Source: Mytilus edulis (Eukaryota; Mollusca; Bivalvia; Mytilida; Mytilidae). From it: a DNA stretch of 64,000 bases. The stretch is from contig NC_092345.1 in NCBI RefSeq assembly GCF_963676685.1, positions 45,963,838-46,027,837 of the forward strand, read 5' to 3'. Positions 46,023 to 58,093 of this stretch are shown here, one piece after another. The notes under the pieces are model-generated. The model worked only from the letters and a program-made list of their open reading frames with translations. It did not search any database and was not told where the DNA came from. Every line of letters starts with the position of its first letter. The stretch's first letter is position 1. Both the position numbers and the translations under genes were made by a program.

Positions 46023-49000
46023 TTAATCACAACAAAAGAATTTAACATCATTAAGTGCGGTATCGTCTTCATGTTCTTGGTGTGATTGGATCTTGGTTTT
46101 TATACCACATATGGCACTGTTCACTGGACAGGCATCACTCCACTCGCCGTAAGAGCCATATGGTCCATACCCAGGTAGATAGCCTAGGTCGAAGTCGCTC
46201 CCACTGTCTTTGAAATTTCTGCATTTGAATTTGACATGGTTGGCACCCGTGTTATCCCTACTTTCGTCCTATCAAACAAAATGAAAGACGCTGTTTTGAT
46301 TTCATCACTTAGCAAGAGTATGATTTTAAATAGACTATGTATATGGAACTTTTCTGTCACTATTTGTTAAATCGATAAGGTAGAATAGTTTGTCAGTATC
46401 ATCATCGTTTGGATTAGTACTATAATGATTTTAATTCTGTTTGAAGAGGTTCACTAGTAAAATAACTCAATCAATTTGGAACAGTATGGGATGATTTAAT
46501 TGTTAGTAGGTGTATCTTTGTTTTCGTTTGTAAAATTTTATCTCGATCTCTGGACCAACAAAAAGCCATCACGAGTTGGTTGACCGTTATGGAATAACCG
46601 TCTCACAGATGATATCGGACATGTTCCTTACGCCGTAACAACAATCCCCTTCCCATTCATGAATGTGACATATCGATTTAGACTATTTACCGGATTTGTT
46701 ATAACTTGAGCAACACGACGGGTGCCATATATGGAGCAGAATCTGCTTACCCTTCCTGAGCACCTGAGATCACCCCCACTTTTGGTGGGGTTCGTGTTGT
46801 TTATTCTTAAATTTTCTATGTTGTGTTATGTGTACTATTGTTTGTCTTTTTGTCTTTTTTAAATTTTGAGCCATGGTGTTGTCAGTTTATTTTCGGTTTA
46901 TGAGTTTGATTGTCCCTCTGGTATCTTTCGCCCTCTTTTTTTAAGCAACAAGACTGACTTTAAATATAACATTGTAAAAAAGAAAAAAAATGTGGTAAAT
47001 ACGGAGATAAAGCATGTATATTTGGTGAGTGAATATATTTCCCTCCTGTTAATTCAAAAAATTGTCAGTCGACTTCAACATAAGCAGATAATAAAATTAT
47101 TGATCTCTGAAATGTGGTGGCTCTTCTTTGGAAGTCCATTTGATTTGTAATGAAATAACGAAGAATTTTGTAAATAAATGAATTTGATTCAAATTTTGCG
47201 TAACTATAAATCTGGCATAGCAACGAACGATAAGATAAATTGTCTTATGATATCATTTCTAAAATTCGGAACACATAAGTAATATTTTATTGAAGATATA
47301 CAAGAACAAAAAAAAAATATATATACATCATATCTCATCGCCAAGCTTATAATTACATGACTTAGTGTAGGTACATACCATATTTGATATATTTTAGTAG
47401 CTTTATTACATGGAATAAACTCCAGATATCAGGATTAAAAAAATTTATTTGCGCCTGACGCGCGTTTTGTCTACAAAAGACTAATTAGAGACGCTAAAAA
47501 AAAAAATGCCAAATATAGTATGGAGTTGAAGAGCAAACGTAAACATGCTTGACACGGACTTATTCAATTTGGAAAATGAAGCTAAGGAAAAAGATTGGTT
47601 CTTTTGCAATGATTTCGTGTGTAATTCAACTACAATAAATCCTTTTAGATATCTTAGTTTTAGGTTTGTTAATTATTCATAAGAATATTTGAAAAGACAT
47701 CAGATATCTTAAGATGTCGAACACACATTTAAACCTAGTCTACTTACACTGTATCTCTGTACTTGTAGAGAGAAAGAGGTCAGAAAGGTGTTAGCTGGAC
47801 AAAGTGCTTCCCAAGTCCAATCTCCCCATTGTTGCTGACCAGAACTTGCTTTATCACCACAGCGATCACTTCCTCTACTGCCACATATTATTTCAATAGC
47901 GTTCAATTCTGTATTATCTGTTTCATGCGGCCCTTCAATCTGTAAGTCAAAGAAAAAGTAAGCTGTTAAAATTATATATATATATATATATAAATATATA
48001 ATAATCTCAATTTACGTAAGGCTACATACGTTGTTCCATCATCCATATTTGGCTAATCCATATTTAAGACGAAATAAACAATTTCAAACATGTATTATAT
48101 GATATCTTGATTTGACGTACTAATTAAGATTCATTTATGGATGCTTCCAATCTATTTCGCTTGATATTTTTCTTCTAGCCTGTGTTGATGGACTTCATGA
48201 ATATGAGCCTCTAATTTGTTGACAACACGTACCTTTACTTTATTTTACTTAGTGATTCTGTTTTTATTAACTGCAAATCTAGCGTGTCTAAATATTTGGT
48301 TTAATCAAGAATATCCAAGGGTATTAATAGCCACATGCCTAGTGAATTTGAACTTGCATTGGATCAATAATTTACATGTAAAATTAAAAAAAAATCTGAA
48401 ATTTCCTTTTGTTTGTATGTAATCATATTGGCCATTTCTTCTGTTTGTTTACAGAACCTACGCTTTTGATCATTTTAGACATCTAAGTTTTAGGTTTGTA
48501 AATTATTCATGAGAATATTTAAGGAGACATCAGGTTTCTTTAGATATCGCAGACACATCTAAACCTTGTCAGCTTATAGTTTCACGTCAGGCGTATTTAA
48601 ATCTAATCCTGGTACCTTCGATAACTATTTACACCACTGGATAGATGCCATTGCTGGTGGAAGTTTCGTCCCCGAGGGTATCACCTAGTAGTCAGCACTT
48701 CGGTGTTGACATGCATATCAATTATATGGTCATTTTAATAAATTTCTTATTGACAAAACTTTAAATATTTCGAATAACTAAGGATTTTCTTATCCCAGGA
48801 ATAGATTACCTTAGCCGTATGTGGCACACCTTTTTCAAATTTCGGGTACTCAATGTTTTTCACCTTTGTACTTGTTCGGCTTTATAACTATTTTGTACTG
48901 AGTGTTACTGATGAGTCTTATGTAGACGATACTCGCGTTTGGCTATTGAATTATAATCCTGGTACCTTTGATAACTATCTAGATATCCAATAATTAGTTT

Positions 49001-51344
49001 CGAACACTTGTTACCAACTGTGATGATCACTATAAGCCCATATCTTTCATCAAATGGTACCGTCGTTTATAATTTGAATTATTTAATTATAAACCCCAAA
49101 AAAATATTATACAATTACTGTCTTTTGATGAGGTAAATATGCGGTTTTATTGACTTTTGAAAAACTGACATTCACTGAGGCCGACGGTCGAAGTGAATAT
49201 CAGTTTTTCAAAAGTCAATTAAACCCCATATTTATCGAAACAAAAGACAGTAATTGTTTTATTCCATATTCCGAGAGAAGAAAATGTATTTAATCACAAA
49301 CATATACCAAAACAAATTTTACATGAAACATTTTACCATAACGTTGCATGTAAAAGCGCGTGACGTTAAGCTCGGTGAATAACACTTTCCCAGGTGAATA
49401 TGCTATTTTATTCAAAATCCAATTCGCATAGAGAAACCTACTGAAATAATACCAATATGGAATAAATCTATTTATTTTTTGTACAAACGTGAAAAAAACA
49501 TGTTATTCACTACAGAGAACACAAATACTTTCTGAATTGAAAAGTACATGTTCCGTAGGGTAATACAAATAAAAAAGTCCGTTTTTTTAGACACAAAAGG
49601 AGCAATCATTAAAATTTCTATAGTCTTTTTTCATTTTGTCAGATAATAGCTTTGCATTATTCTTGTCAATGAGACATACCAAATGAATTCTTTCAGGTCG
49701 AGAGAAAAAATATACAGAAATGGGTATTTCACAATAGACAAAGAAATATGATATACATGTTTTTCCCCGATTATCGTTGTTAGCACATAAAGAGATTCAT
49801 CAGTTAGATTGTGGATGATGCGAATGCAGCGGGTGTAGTGGATATGATGGCAAACCTGATTATCGATGCAAAAATTTATTCACCTCGATTCATTAATTGA
49901 TTTAAAACAAAACGTTCACAACTTCATGTAAATGAATCTGTGGAAAACCCGTTTTCAATGAATTGTTGATTTATATAATTAGTAACGTAGGCGCAGCAGA
50001 TAGTCGTTTTCTGTTGAAACATGAGAAGAAACGCTATTAGAATTTGAGAACACATATACATTTTTTATTTCCAATTAACAACCGGAATGAATACGCAAGA
50101 TCAAATTCAAATATATAATATATCCCAAACTGATACATAAAGGACGGAAAGTTTATGTATTTGAGTGTCGACACCATGCTATATAACGTATAACAGCAAG
50201 TCGCCCCTTGTGTACCATGCAACTTATTACTTTAATTAAACAATCTACAGTTCACTATTAAAGGGTAACGTGCATATACTTAAGCATACCTTCATTTTGT
50301 AACCAATTGCGTAATGACCTTTTGTACAATACTCTTCATCTGCCCATTCACCCAAAACTCCACCATTCGAAACAAACAAGATCTTAGTATATTCTAAAAT
50401 ACAAAAAAATGTAACGCGTAGCATAAGAGTCTTACTTTATTAGCTATTACTTACAATGTGATAAAATGTGTTACAAAATAGTGAGATACTAGTTATTTAT
50501 ATGACCACTACGTATGATTACGAGCACGTGCATTAGGGTATGTATTTCTGAACTTGTTGCTAAAAGATGAGTCAAAAATGTAATTTGTAGGTCCATTTTT
50601 TTAAACTAACCGGAATCTAGCTAAACCACTTTTTTCACCATTTGGAAATTTGGAAATGCCTCATACATATCGATTTTGAGGACATTTAAGCGAAAAATAT
50701 CGGCCTTATAACTAATTTTGACACTTGGTTTGTAACTCATGTAAAGGAAAACTACAATTATAAATGCCAACACTAAGTCGGATAAATTAAAATCTTATGA
50801 TCTAGGCAGCTCTAAAATAATTAAAAAATAAGAGAATAAGCAATATTCAGTTTATGTTCAATTTTGTTGAAAATATTTTGACATGTTTGATACGAAAATG
50901 ATGGCTGCTTACTGAAATTGCAGCGTCCATGATCTCATTCAGGAAACGAGTATGGATATTTTAAACCTCTCGTATCATAAACAGTTAGACGATTGAAAAA
51001 CAACATTAGCAATGGTTTAACTTACCGCCATATTTGCGGCTGGTGTGTAGGAGGTTTGAACCAGACATGTCATCAAAAATCGTATGACAACAACCAGACT
51101 GTCCGAGTTTACATTCTCGAGTCGAGGAAGCATAAGTTATCTCACAGCAGTTGTCACTGTTTTGCAAACAGACGTTTGCACACTGGCTTTGCGACATTCT
51201 CCCTACTGACGTTAGATTCACTAACCGTATTTTCTTATTGCTCTCTATTATAAAGTTTTCCTCTCTTTTCTGATACTTCCCAACAAATAAACTTGCATTT
51301 TGTAAAATTAATTTTGATATCAAAACGATTGTATATAATTTCAT
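46023..51344 (-). CDS. Secreted PAN/apple-like plus VMO-I domain protein, four coding exons, 286 aa
   Basis: Exons in transcript order: 51344-51026, 50393-50290, 47939-47748, 46268-46023. Junctions are GT-AG, phases 1,0,0, and the joined frame is open from ATG to TAA. Residues 1-20 form a weak signal-peptide-like segment. Residues 50-90 hold seven cysteines in a PAN/apple-like order (SQSQCANVCL, CCEITYASSTRECKLG). From about residue 107 the VMO-I pattern runs: LFVSNGGVLGEW, HYAIGYKMK, TELNAIEIICG, QWGDWTWEALCP, SFSLQVQ, VKFKC, YGSYGEWSDACP, AICGIKTKI, DDTALNDVKFFCC. Members of the VMO-I family are secreted beta-prism proteins of egg outer layers and mucus; some invertebrate relatives are thought to bind or process glycans. 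The function here is inferred only to family level. The PAN-type part suggests adhesion or carbohydrate contact. It is the intact member of the cluster. Confidence 0.8.
46570..46940 (+). repeat. Retroelement tail repeat in intron 3 of the VMO-I-like gene
   Basis: Blocks in inverse order to 31966-32345: gccatcacgagttggttgac, ggaataaccgtctcacagat, gcaacacgacgggtgccata, gtttgattgtccctctggta, tctttcgccctctt. It is the longest solo copy and extends to the same point (cacgagttggttgacc) as the RT-linked copy. Confidence 0.75.
47430..47510 (+). repeat. Dispersed repeat, family B, short copy
   Basis: It contains gcgcctgacgcgcgttttgt, ctacaaaagactaattagag and acgct. The duplicate intron at 54475-54560 has the same insertion at the same place, so it predates the tandem duplication. 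Confidence 0.7.
48478..48985 (-). repeat. Family B insertion in intron 2 of the VMO-I-like gene
   Basis: Present here but absent from the matching position of the duplicate (55465-55475, where tttgatcatttgtc continues straight into atatccaataattagtttcg). It contains tgctggtggaagtttcgtcc, ccgagggtatcacctagtag, atgagtcttatgtagacgat and the tcctggtacctttgataact end. It must have inserted after the duplication, or been lost from the other copy. Confidence 0.7.
49111..49466. mobile_element. Fold-back element 2: 66-bp arms, 15-nt loop
   Basis: Arms 49111-49176 and 49192-49257 are inverted with about seven mismatches, and the loop is gaggccgacggtcga (49177-49191). A shorter inverse pair bounds the next part: ttattccatatt at 49259 and aatatggaataa at about 49453. 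Between these lie gcgcgtgacgttaagctcgg and ccaattcgcatagagaaacc. The duplicate intron (near 55580-55600) lacks the whole unit. The layout matches fold-back element 1. Confidence 0.65.
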
Positions 51345-52225
51345 TTTTGAGAAGAATGAAAATTAATATAAAAAAAGATTAAAATTCCACTGCATTTGAA
51401 GTTCACTAAAATATGTATTTAATAAGATAAATGTTCGCGCTTTTAACGAGTCGATATTGACTGGCGTGTCAATCATGATGGAAGGACGGTTGAAACAAGT
51501 GGTATTAATACTAGGAGGAAGTCAGCTGTATCAATAATAATGACATGTGTTCTACGTTCTATAAAGTGTTCTTGAACTCTAAATAACTATAATACCATTC
51601 ATTCGACGCAGAAATCTGTGTTTTCTAAATTTTGTATGTCAGTGAACTGCTGATAGCCATCTGTTTTAAGCGAATTCTTATTACGATCATATTGTTGAAC
51701 CATTTTGACAGACTTTTTCATTTTGTTTCAAATATTTTTTCATTTATTTTAAAAAATTGGATATAGGAACATTCACGTTCCGATCGCAATACATGAACAC
51801 CGTAAACTATACTTTTTCTATTGTTTTTTCCCTCAATATACCGATTGGCAGCTGTAAAATAAAAAAAGGAATACCCAAGCAGTCTGCATTACATGGGATG
51901 CCAAGCTTATTGTTTCCATCTGTGATTAGATCTGTTGAAGCCATTAATTATATGCAAAGATAATGCAGTTGGTCATCAGCAAAATTTCAGACCATAAATA
52001 AAATTTATCTATATTGATTGATTTTTTATTCTATTTGTATTACCCTTCACACGTTTGGTATGACAAATGACAATTTTTTTTTAATTTTTGCAGCAAAGTT
52101 AGCTCTATAAATAAGTCAACATGATTAAAATTGTCAATTGACCCCTTCAGGAGTTATTACCATTTAAAGTAACTTTTTCACAATTGTTCGCAAATTTTAT
52201 ATTATCTTATAATTTGAAAATAAAG
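51345..52225. other. Spacer between the two VMO-I-like copies
   Basis: No exon is supported. 52090-52210 (agctctataaataagtcaac, aattgaccccttcaggagtt, taactttttcacaattgttc) matches 45780-45890 and 52725-52830, a short repeat present three times. The 68-codon frame at 51757 has no recognisable feature. Confidence 0.45.
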
Positions 52226-52525
52226 CATACAAAAGAATAATGTCTGACGAAAATAACTCAATGACGTCACTAACAAAAAAAATGAGTTCGTTTCATTCGT
52301 AGTAGATATCTTTTATTTGCAATAGACAATGTGGATATATTGAAATAAGTGTTTTTCTGTAAACATAAACAACAACAAACAGAAACTTGAAAGATTACAA
52401 AATGCAGTGTGCTACCTAAAACAAAAATGTAACTCATCATGTGTTAAGATTGTTTCAAAAAGTTTTCTTTCAATTTCAGAATTTCATTTTTTATAAACTG
52501 AAAGTGCTAAATTGTTGAAATTTAC

Positions 52526-52640
52526 AAAAGGAGCATTTAACATAATTTAGTGCAGTATCGTCTTCATCCTGTCCTTTGTAAACAGTTTGAGACACATTAG
52601 ACATTCCGTTGTTTGGTTGCTGCCCCTGAATTGGTGATTT
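52526..52640 (-). pseudogene. VMO-I-like terminal exon remnant, copy H
   Basis: It is nearly identical to copy G (tcgtcttcatcctgtccttt, gtaaacagtttgagac) but with an extra disruption in the LNDVKFF part (plus-strand text cataatttagtgcag). Its position below the broken gene matches that of G below the intact gene, so G/H were part of the duplicated unit. Confidence 0.6.
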
Positions 52641-53464
52641 AAAGGACATTTTGTAGTTTTTGGTTACTATCTTGATTATATATTATAATCGATAAAGATA
52701 AACTGTACAGCAAAAATGTTTAGCAAAGTAAACTCTATTAATAGGTCAGCAGATTAAAATTTTCAATTTACCCCTTTAGGAGTTACTGCCCTTTGAAGTA
52801 AATTTTTTAACAATGTTTCGTAAAGTTTTGTTATCTTTTAATTTGAAAATATACCAAACTTTTAATCTGAAAATATAAAAATCTTTAAACATTCTAAATT
52901 TTTCAAAACTCCGAAAGATTGAAAATATGTAATTATTGTACATATTTCTATAATGACAGTATAGCTTTATTCACAACAAAAGAATTTAACATCATAAAGC
53001 GCGGTATCGTCCCCTTCTTCTCCTTGGTATGATTGGATTTTGGTTTTTATACCATATATGGCACTGTTTACTGGACAGGCCTCACTCGACTCGTCGTAAG
53101 AGCCATGTGTTCCATACCCAGCCGGATAGCTCAGGTCGAAGTTACTCATGCTGTCTTTGAAATTTCTGCATTTGAATTCGACATGGTTGGCGCCCGTGTT
53201 ATCTCTAATTCCATTCTGTTAAACAAAAGAAAAGAAAATGTTTTGATTTCATACCACTAGTTATATATAAGCATGAAAAATTTCCAACACATTTATTTCA
53301 AAGGATCAGAAGCACTTCTATGATAAATTTTGGTATGATTAACCATAGAACATTTTAAATTGATGTAAAAACCTTAATTTTGTATAAACTGGAGTAGGCT
53401 TAAGAAGGTTCTATGGACAGATATTACCTATAAAATTCCTTAAATAATTTGTTTTCTGTTTGAA

Positions 53465-53670
53465 AAGAGATGAAAAAAATACCAGAGGAACAGTCAAACT
53501 CATAAATCGAAAATAATCTGACAACGCCTATGCTAAAAATGAAAAAGACAAACAGACAAATAATAGTAAACAAGAAACAACATAGAAAACTAAAGACTGA
53601 ACAACACCAAAAACTGGGTGTTATATCATGTACTCCAGAAAAGTAAGCAGACCGTGCCCCACATGTGAAG
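53465..53670 (-). repeat. Retroelement tail repeat in intron 3 of the broken duplicate
   Basis: It contains ataccagaggaacagtcaaa, atgaaaaagacaaacagaca and aaagtaagcagaccgtgccc. Its orientation is opposite to the copy at 46570-46940 in the matching intron, so the two are separate insertions. Confidence 0.65.
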
Positions 53671-53719
53671 AGGTTTACTGGTAAGATAACTCACCAATTT
53701 AGAATAGAGTGGGATGATT

Positions 53720-53927
53720 TACTGTGGATTCATTTATTTTCGCTGGTATCATTTTTTGTGGATTGAGAAAAAAATTTATTTGGATATTTGATTTCGTGGT
53801 TTTGCAAATATGTTCCCACAAAGCCATAGCAAATGTTTAATTCGTTGAACATTTGAATTCGTGATATACTTGTACCTACGAAACCTACGAAAATTGGTAT
53901 CCAACGAATAATAACGAATCCACAGTA
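53720..53927. mobile_element. Small MITE with tactgtggattc inverted ends
   Basis: Perfect 12-bp ends (tactgtggattc at 53720, gaatccacagta at 53916) extend imperfectly inward (atttattttcg, cgaataataac). The body reads tttcgtggttttgcaaatat and acctacgaaaattggtatcc. TA at each outer edge would fit a TA target duplication. From memory, tactgtggattcatt elements are common in molluscs. Confidence 0.75.
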
Positions 53928-54474
53928 ATCGTTAGCTCGTGTCTCTTCGTTTTAGTTTGTAAAATTTTGTTTCGTTCTAAGAATCATCAAGACTGACTTT
54001 AAATATAACCTTCTGGTCATAGTAAAAAAGAATATAAATGTGTAACATTTAAAAATTGTAGTAAATACGAAAAATATAGTATGTATATTTGGTGAGGACC
54101 ATCCTTTCTGTACATCCATTAAAATATCAGTCAACTCTAACACTAACTATAGATATTAAAAGTTCATTGGTTTCTGATATTGTGTCTTCATTGGAGGTTC
54201 ATTTGTCATGAAATAGGGGAGTATTTTGTAAATAAATAAACTTGATTCAAATATTGCGTAACTATGAATCTGCTAAAGCAATGAATGATAAGAAATAAGA
54301 AATATGTTCACATGATCTCATTTCTAACAATCGAAACACATAAGTAATATTTTATCATAGATATACAGGAACAAAAAAATATGTATATTAATAAAACTAG
54401 TCGCCAAGCTTAGAATTGCAAGTGTAGGCACATTGTATATTTGATATTTAAGTATCGTTATCACATGAAAAAAA

Positions 54475-54560
54475 CACATCAAAGATACCAGGATTGAAAG
54501 TTTGTAATTGTGCCAGACGCTCGTTTAGTCTACATAAGACTTATCGGTAACACTAAAAAA
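54475..54560 (+). repeat. Dispersed repeat, family B, short copy
   Basis: taccaggattgaaagtttgt, tgccagacgctcgtttagtc, tacataagacttatcggtaa. Same insertion point as 47430-47510. Confidence 0.65.
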
Positions 54561-56639
54561 AGTTAAAAGGCTCAATAAAGTACGGAAGAGCAAAGACAAA
54601 CGTCCTTCACACTGACTTATTAAATTTGGAAAGTAAAATGAAGCTAAAGATGAGTTGTTTTGCAAATGATTTCGTGTGTATTTTAACTACAATACATTCA
54701 TTTAGACATCTTATAGTTTAAGGGTGTGTTAATTATGCATACCAATATATCAGAAGGCATCTGGTAGCTTTAGAAGACAATTACACATTTATTGCAGATT
54801 AAAACCTAGTGGGCTTACATTGTATTTCCTCAGTTCAATCTCCCCAGTAATTTTGACCAGAACTTGCTTGATCACCACAGCGGTCACTTCCTCTACTGCC
54901 ACATATAATTTCAATAGCATTCAGTTCGGTATTATCTATGTCATGGTAACCTTCAATCTTTGAGTGAAAGAAAAACATTAGCAGTTAAAATAATGTATGC
55001 ATATATGATAATCTCAATTAACGTAAGGTTATACCTTTATATAATCATCCAAATATAGCTCTGTAAGATGAAATGAATATTTACAAACTTGTGTTATACG
55101 ATATCTTGATTTGAAATACTGATTACCATTTGTATGTTATGCTCCTGGTCGATATCACTTGTTACCTTTATTTTGGCTTGTGTTGATGGACTTTGGAATT
55201 TTGAGCTTGGAACATGTTAACAACACTTACCTTTTGTTAACTTTACTTCGTGATCGTATTTTTATTTACTGTCGTATCTAGTGTATCCAAAACTTTTGTT
55301 TAATCAAGAATACCGAACGGTATTAATAGCCATATGCATAGTGAATTCGAACTTACATTGGACCAATAATATACATGCACAAATTCAAAAGTTTTAAAAC
55401 CTTTCGTTTGTTGGTATGTAGACATGTTCTGATTTCTTCCGTTTGTTAACTGAACTTACGATTTTGATCATTTGTCATATCCAATAATTAGTTTCGAAAA
55501 CTTTTGACCAGCTGTGATGACCAATATATGCGCATATCTTTTTTCAAATTATACCTTTGTTCTTTCAAATTAAAATTTTTAAATGATAAACAAGAGCAAT
55601 AAATATATATGTATTTTTTTTTGTTCATACGTGAAGTAATTTACTGCCGAGAACCCAAGATATTCTGATTGAACAAAAAATGGTATTGAAAAGTACATTC
55701 GCCGTATGGCAATACAAATAAATAAAAAAACGTCATTATTTTAGATACGAAATATAAGGAGAAAAGATACATTTGTATTTGAATTTGAGAACACATATAA
55801 ACCTTTTATTTCCAATTACTTTCGGGGAGAAAATGCAAGATCAAATTTAAAAAACGAATGACTCAATAGAATGATTATACATTCCAAATTGATACATTTC
55901 GGACCGTAGTTTATGTACTTCGTCCTCAGTCTACTTCTTTCAGGTCAGTATATCCTTGTATCGACCTGATACAAAGGCTATATTTGTATCAAAACAGCAA
56001 GTCACCTCTTGTGTACCATGCAAGTTATGGCGTTAGTTCTACAGTTTTATATTAAAGGGTAACGTCCATTTAATGAATCATACCTTCATTTTGTAACCAA
56101 TAGCGTAATGACCTTTGGTACAAAATTCGTCAACTGACCAATCACCCGAAACTCCTCCATTCGAAACAAACAATATCTTAATGAAGTCTAAAATATACAA
56201 AAGATTACCGCATAACATGGAGGTTTAACAATTAATCTATACTAACATTGTGATCAACTTTGTTATAAAATTGTGAGATGTTTGTTATTTATATGACCCA
56301 TTAGCATGTGTAAGCGCTTTAATTAAAACATGATATTTTTTTACCATGTTACCAACTTATAAATGATAAAAGATGAGTCAAACCTGTAATTGCAGGTCCA
56401 AAGTTTGTATTTATCTATGCATACATATTAAAAGCTATCTTACCTTGTGTACATTTCAAGGATTATGATTGGTTAAAAGCAACCGCGTAGATACCGTGTA
56501 CATTCCATATTAGGTTAGTAGGCGGGTCTTATTTCAATGCACTGTTAGTAGTTGTGTTATATTCCCTTTTACAACTAACATTGTGTTGAGGAAAAATCTT
56601 AAACGTTTAAACAGACGATGTTATTGATAATGAACGATT

Positions 56640-56960
56640 AAAAAAATGTAAATAAACTGAGCCTGTAATTCATCAGTGGTTGTCGTTTGTTTATGTGTTA
56701 TCTATTTATTTTTCGTTCATTTTTTTACATAAATAAGGCCGTTAGTTTTTTCGTTTGAATTGTTTTACATTGTCTTATCGGGGCCTGTTATAGCTGACTA
56801 TGCGGTATGGGCTTTGCTCATTGTTGAAGGCCGTACGGTGACCTACAGTACTCGCAAGGACATACTGAGAGACATGACCGACGCAGTCTTTGCCCGACAT
56901 GGGGTTACCGAAACAGTGCCCGACACAGTGCCCGACGTGTCAGTTTAATTAATCTACCTA
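56640..56960 (-). repeat. SINE-like dispersed repeat, family A (reverse orientation)
   Basis: gagcctgtaattcatcagtg, gtttatgtgttatctattta, aaataaggccgttagttttt, cggggcctgttatagctgac, attgttgaaggccgtacggt. The 62-codon frame at 56760 (GPVIADYAVWALLIVEGRTV) lies wholly within it. It borders the 3' end of the gene at 57037-58093. Confidence 0.75.
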
Positions 56961-57036
56961 ACACCTGCGGTGTTTGAACTCTTCACACAACTATTCAAAG
57001 TCATAAACGACACCTGATTTTACGTATGGACAGTGA

Positions 57037-58093
57037 TCAGTTCTTATCAGTTATTTTATTGCTAATTTCAACTTGCTTTAAAATTTCTGCCAAGTCATTG
57101 TCTGACGAAAAGGCTGGTCTTGTCTTTAGAACTTGGGAATTGTCCTTTCTATTACACTCCGGCTCAGGTTCGGGTTCCACTTCCTCAATTGGCGATGTTG
57201 GTGCTATAAAATGAGGAGGAAGCTCAGGTGATGGTGTCGGCGAACTTAATAAATATGGGTCGTTATTCCCATCTCCAATATCTACAAGTGATGCTTCTGG
57301 TTTCTGAAAAAAAATAAAAATAAAAATATATTATATTAAATGACAACTTACAGATGCAGTTAAAAAAATACTACTTCTAGTGTTGTGTCGAACGTTATGT
57401 TGTTACTGTCGTGTGGCAAATATTACAAAATCTTTTAAGATTCTATTAAATACGTTTATATTAACGTTTTTTTAAACAATAAAAATTATCAATTACTGAG
57501 TGTAGAGTGTGAAGTGAACGTAGTTTATTTAAACCAACTAACCAATCGAACTACATGTATTCATAAACAAGTTTTATTTTCTATTTATATTTGGTAAAAT
57601 TTGATCATATTAAATATGAAAAAGAAGAAAATAATCATATGCAAAATAGACCGAGACATATTTTAAAATAAAATATATCTAAAAATATACTTACACTCCG
57701 TGTAACATCTTTAGGTTTTGTGTTCCGTTTTCTTTTTAATGGCTTTGTCAAAGCAATAGGACTTGGTAAAGTTGCATCATTGACTGGACTTGAAGGTGGT
57801 GTCTCAACTGATTCTGTAGATACGTTTGGCGAGTCCGTTGTTTGCTCTAACTTCTTTTTGCATTCTTGCTCTTTTCTCCTCATGTCAAGCCATTCACCAC
57901 TTTTTAAAACTGTTGCCTCGTCTTTGTCTCCATCTTTGTCACCCCAATAAACAAGATATTTCTTACCAATGTGAATACGTCCATCTATGAGAATTTTGAA
58001 TCTTGGACATACATAAAATCTCAAATTTGCATTTTCATCATCAAACTCGACCAAGAAATGACTTGCTTCTCGAGTCTGAAGTCTTGAAGACAT
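57037..58093 (-). CDS. Two-exon gene of unknown function, 221 aa
   Basis: Exon 1 is 58093-57695 (133 codons from ATG) and exon 2 is 57303-57037 (88 codons and TGA). The 391-nt intron has donor gtaagt and a long pyrimidine tract before cag; the junction is phase 0. The N-terminal half looks like a small folded domain (HFLVEFDDENANLRFYVCPR, then GKKYLVYWGDKDGDKDEATV, then SGEWLDMRRKEQECKKKLE with a short helix). The KYLVYW-type strand followed by an acidic turn is reminiscent of SH3/Tudor-like barrels, but I cannot assign a family. From about residue 90 it is low-complexity, Ser/Pro/Thr-rich, with a basic LKRKRNTKPK stretch that could be a nuclear localisation signal, a PEPEPE stretch, and a C-terminal helix (DNDLAEILKQVEISNK). 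It is divergent from the transposase starting 765 bp away. Confidence 0.65.

Larger units (their letters stand above)
52967..56187 (-). pseudogene. Broken tandem duplicate of the VMO-I-like gene (exons 2-4)
   Basis: Exon 2 at 56187-56084 (104 nt, intact, LFVSNGGVSGDWS, HYAIGYKMK), exon 3 at 54957-54819 and exon 4 at 53215-52967 (249 nt, open). Exon 3 has lost 53 nt near its 3' end (139 nt instead of 192). This leaves a TGA directly after the W-G-D codons and a frame shift into exon 4. Exon 4 reads AIYGIKTKI where the intact gene has AICGIKTKI, losing a conserved cysteine, and DESSEACP where the Trp of GEWSDACP is lost. Splice sites are intact. The first exon is absent nearby; pieces are at 61281-61381 and 62272-62349. 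Confidence 0.8.

Noticed and set aside
56760..56948. 62-codon frame with GPVIADYAVWALLIVEGRTV
   Set aside because: It falls wholly within a SINE-like family A copy; the same peptide pieces appear in the copy at 20804.
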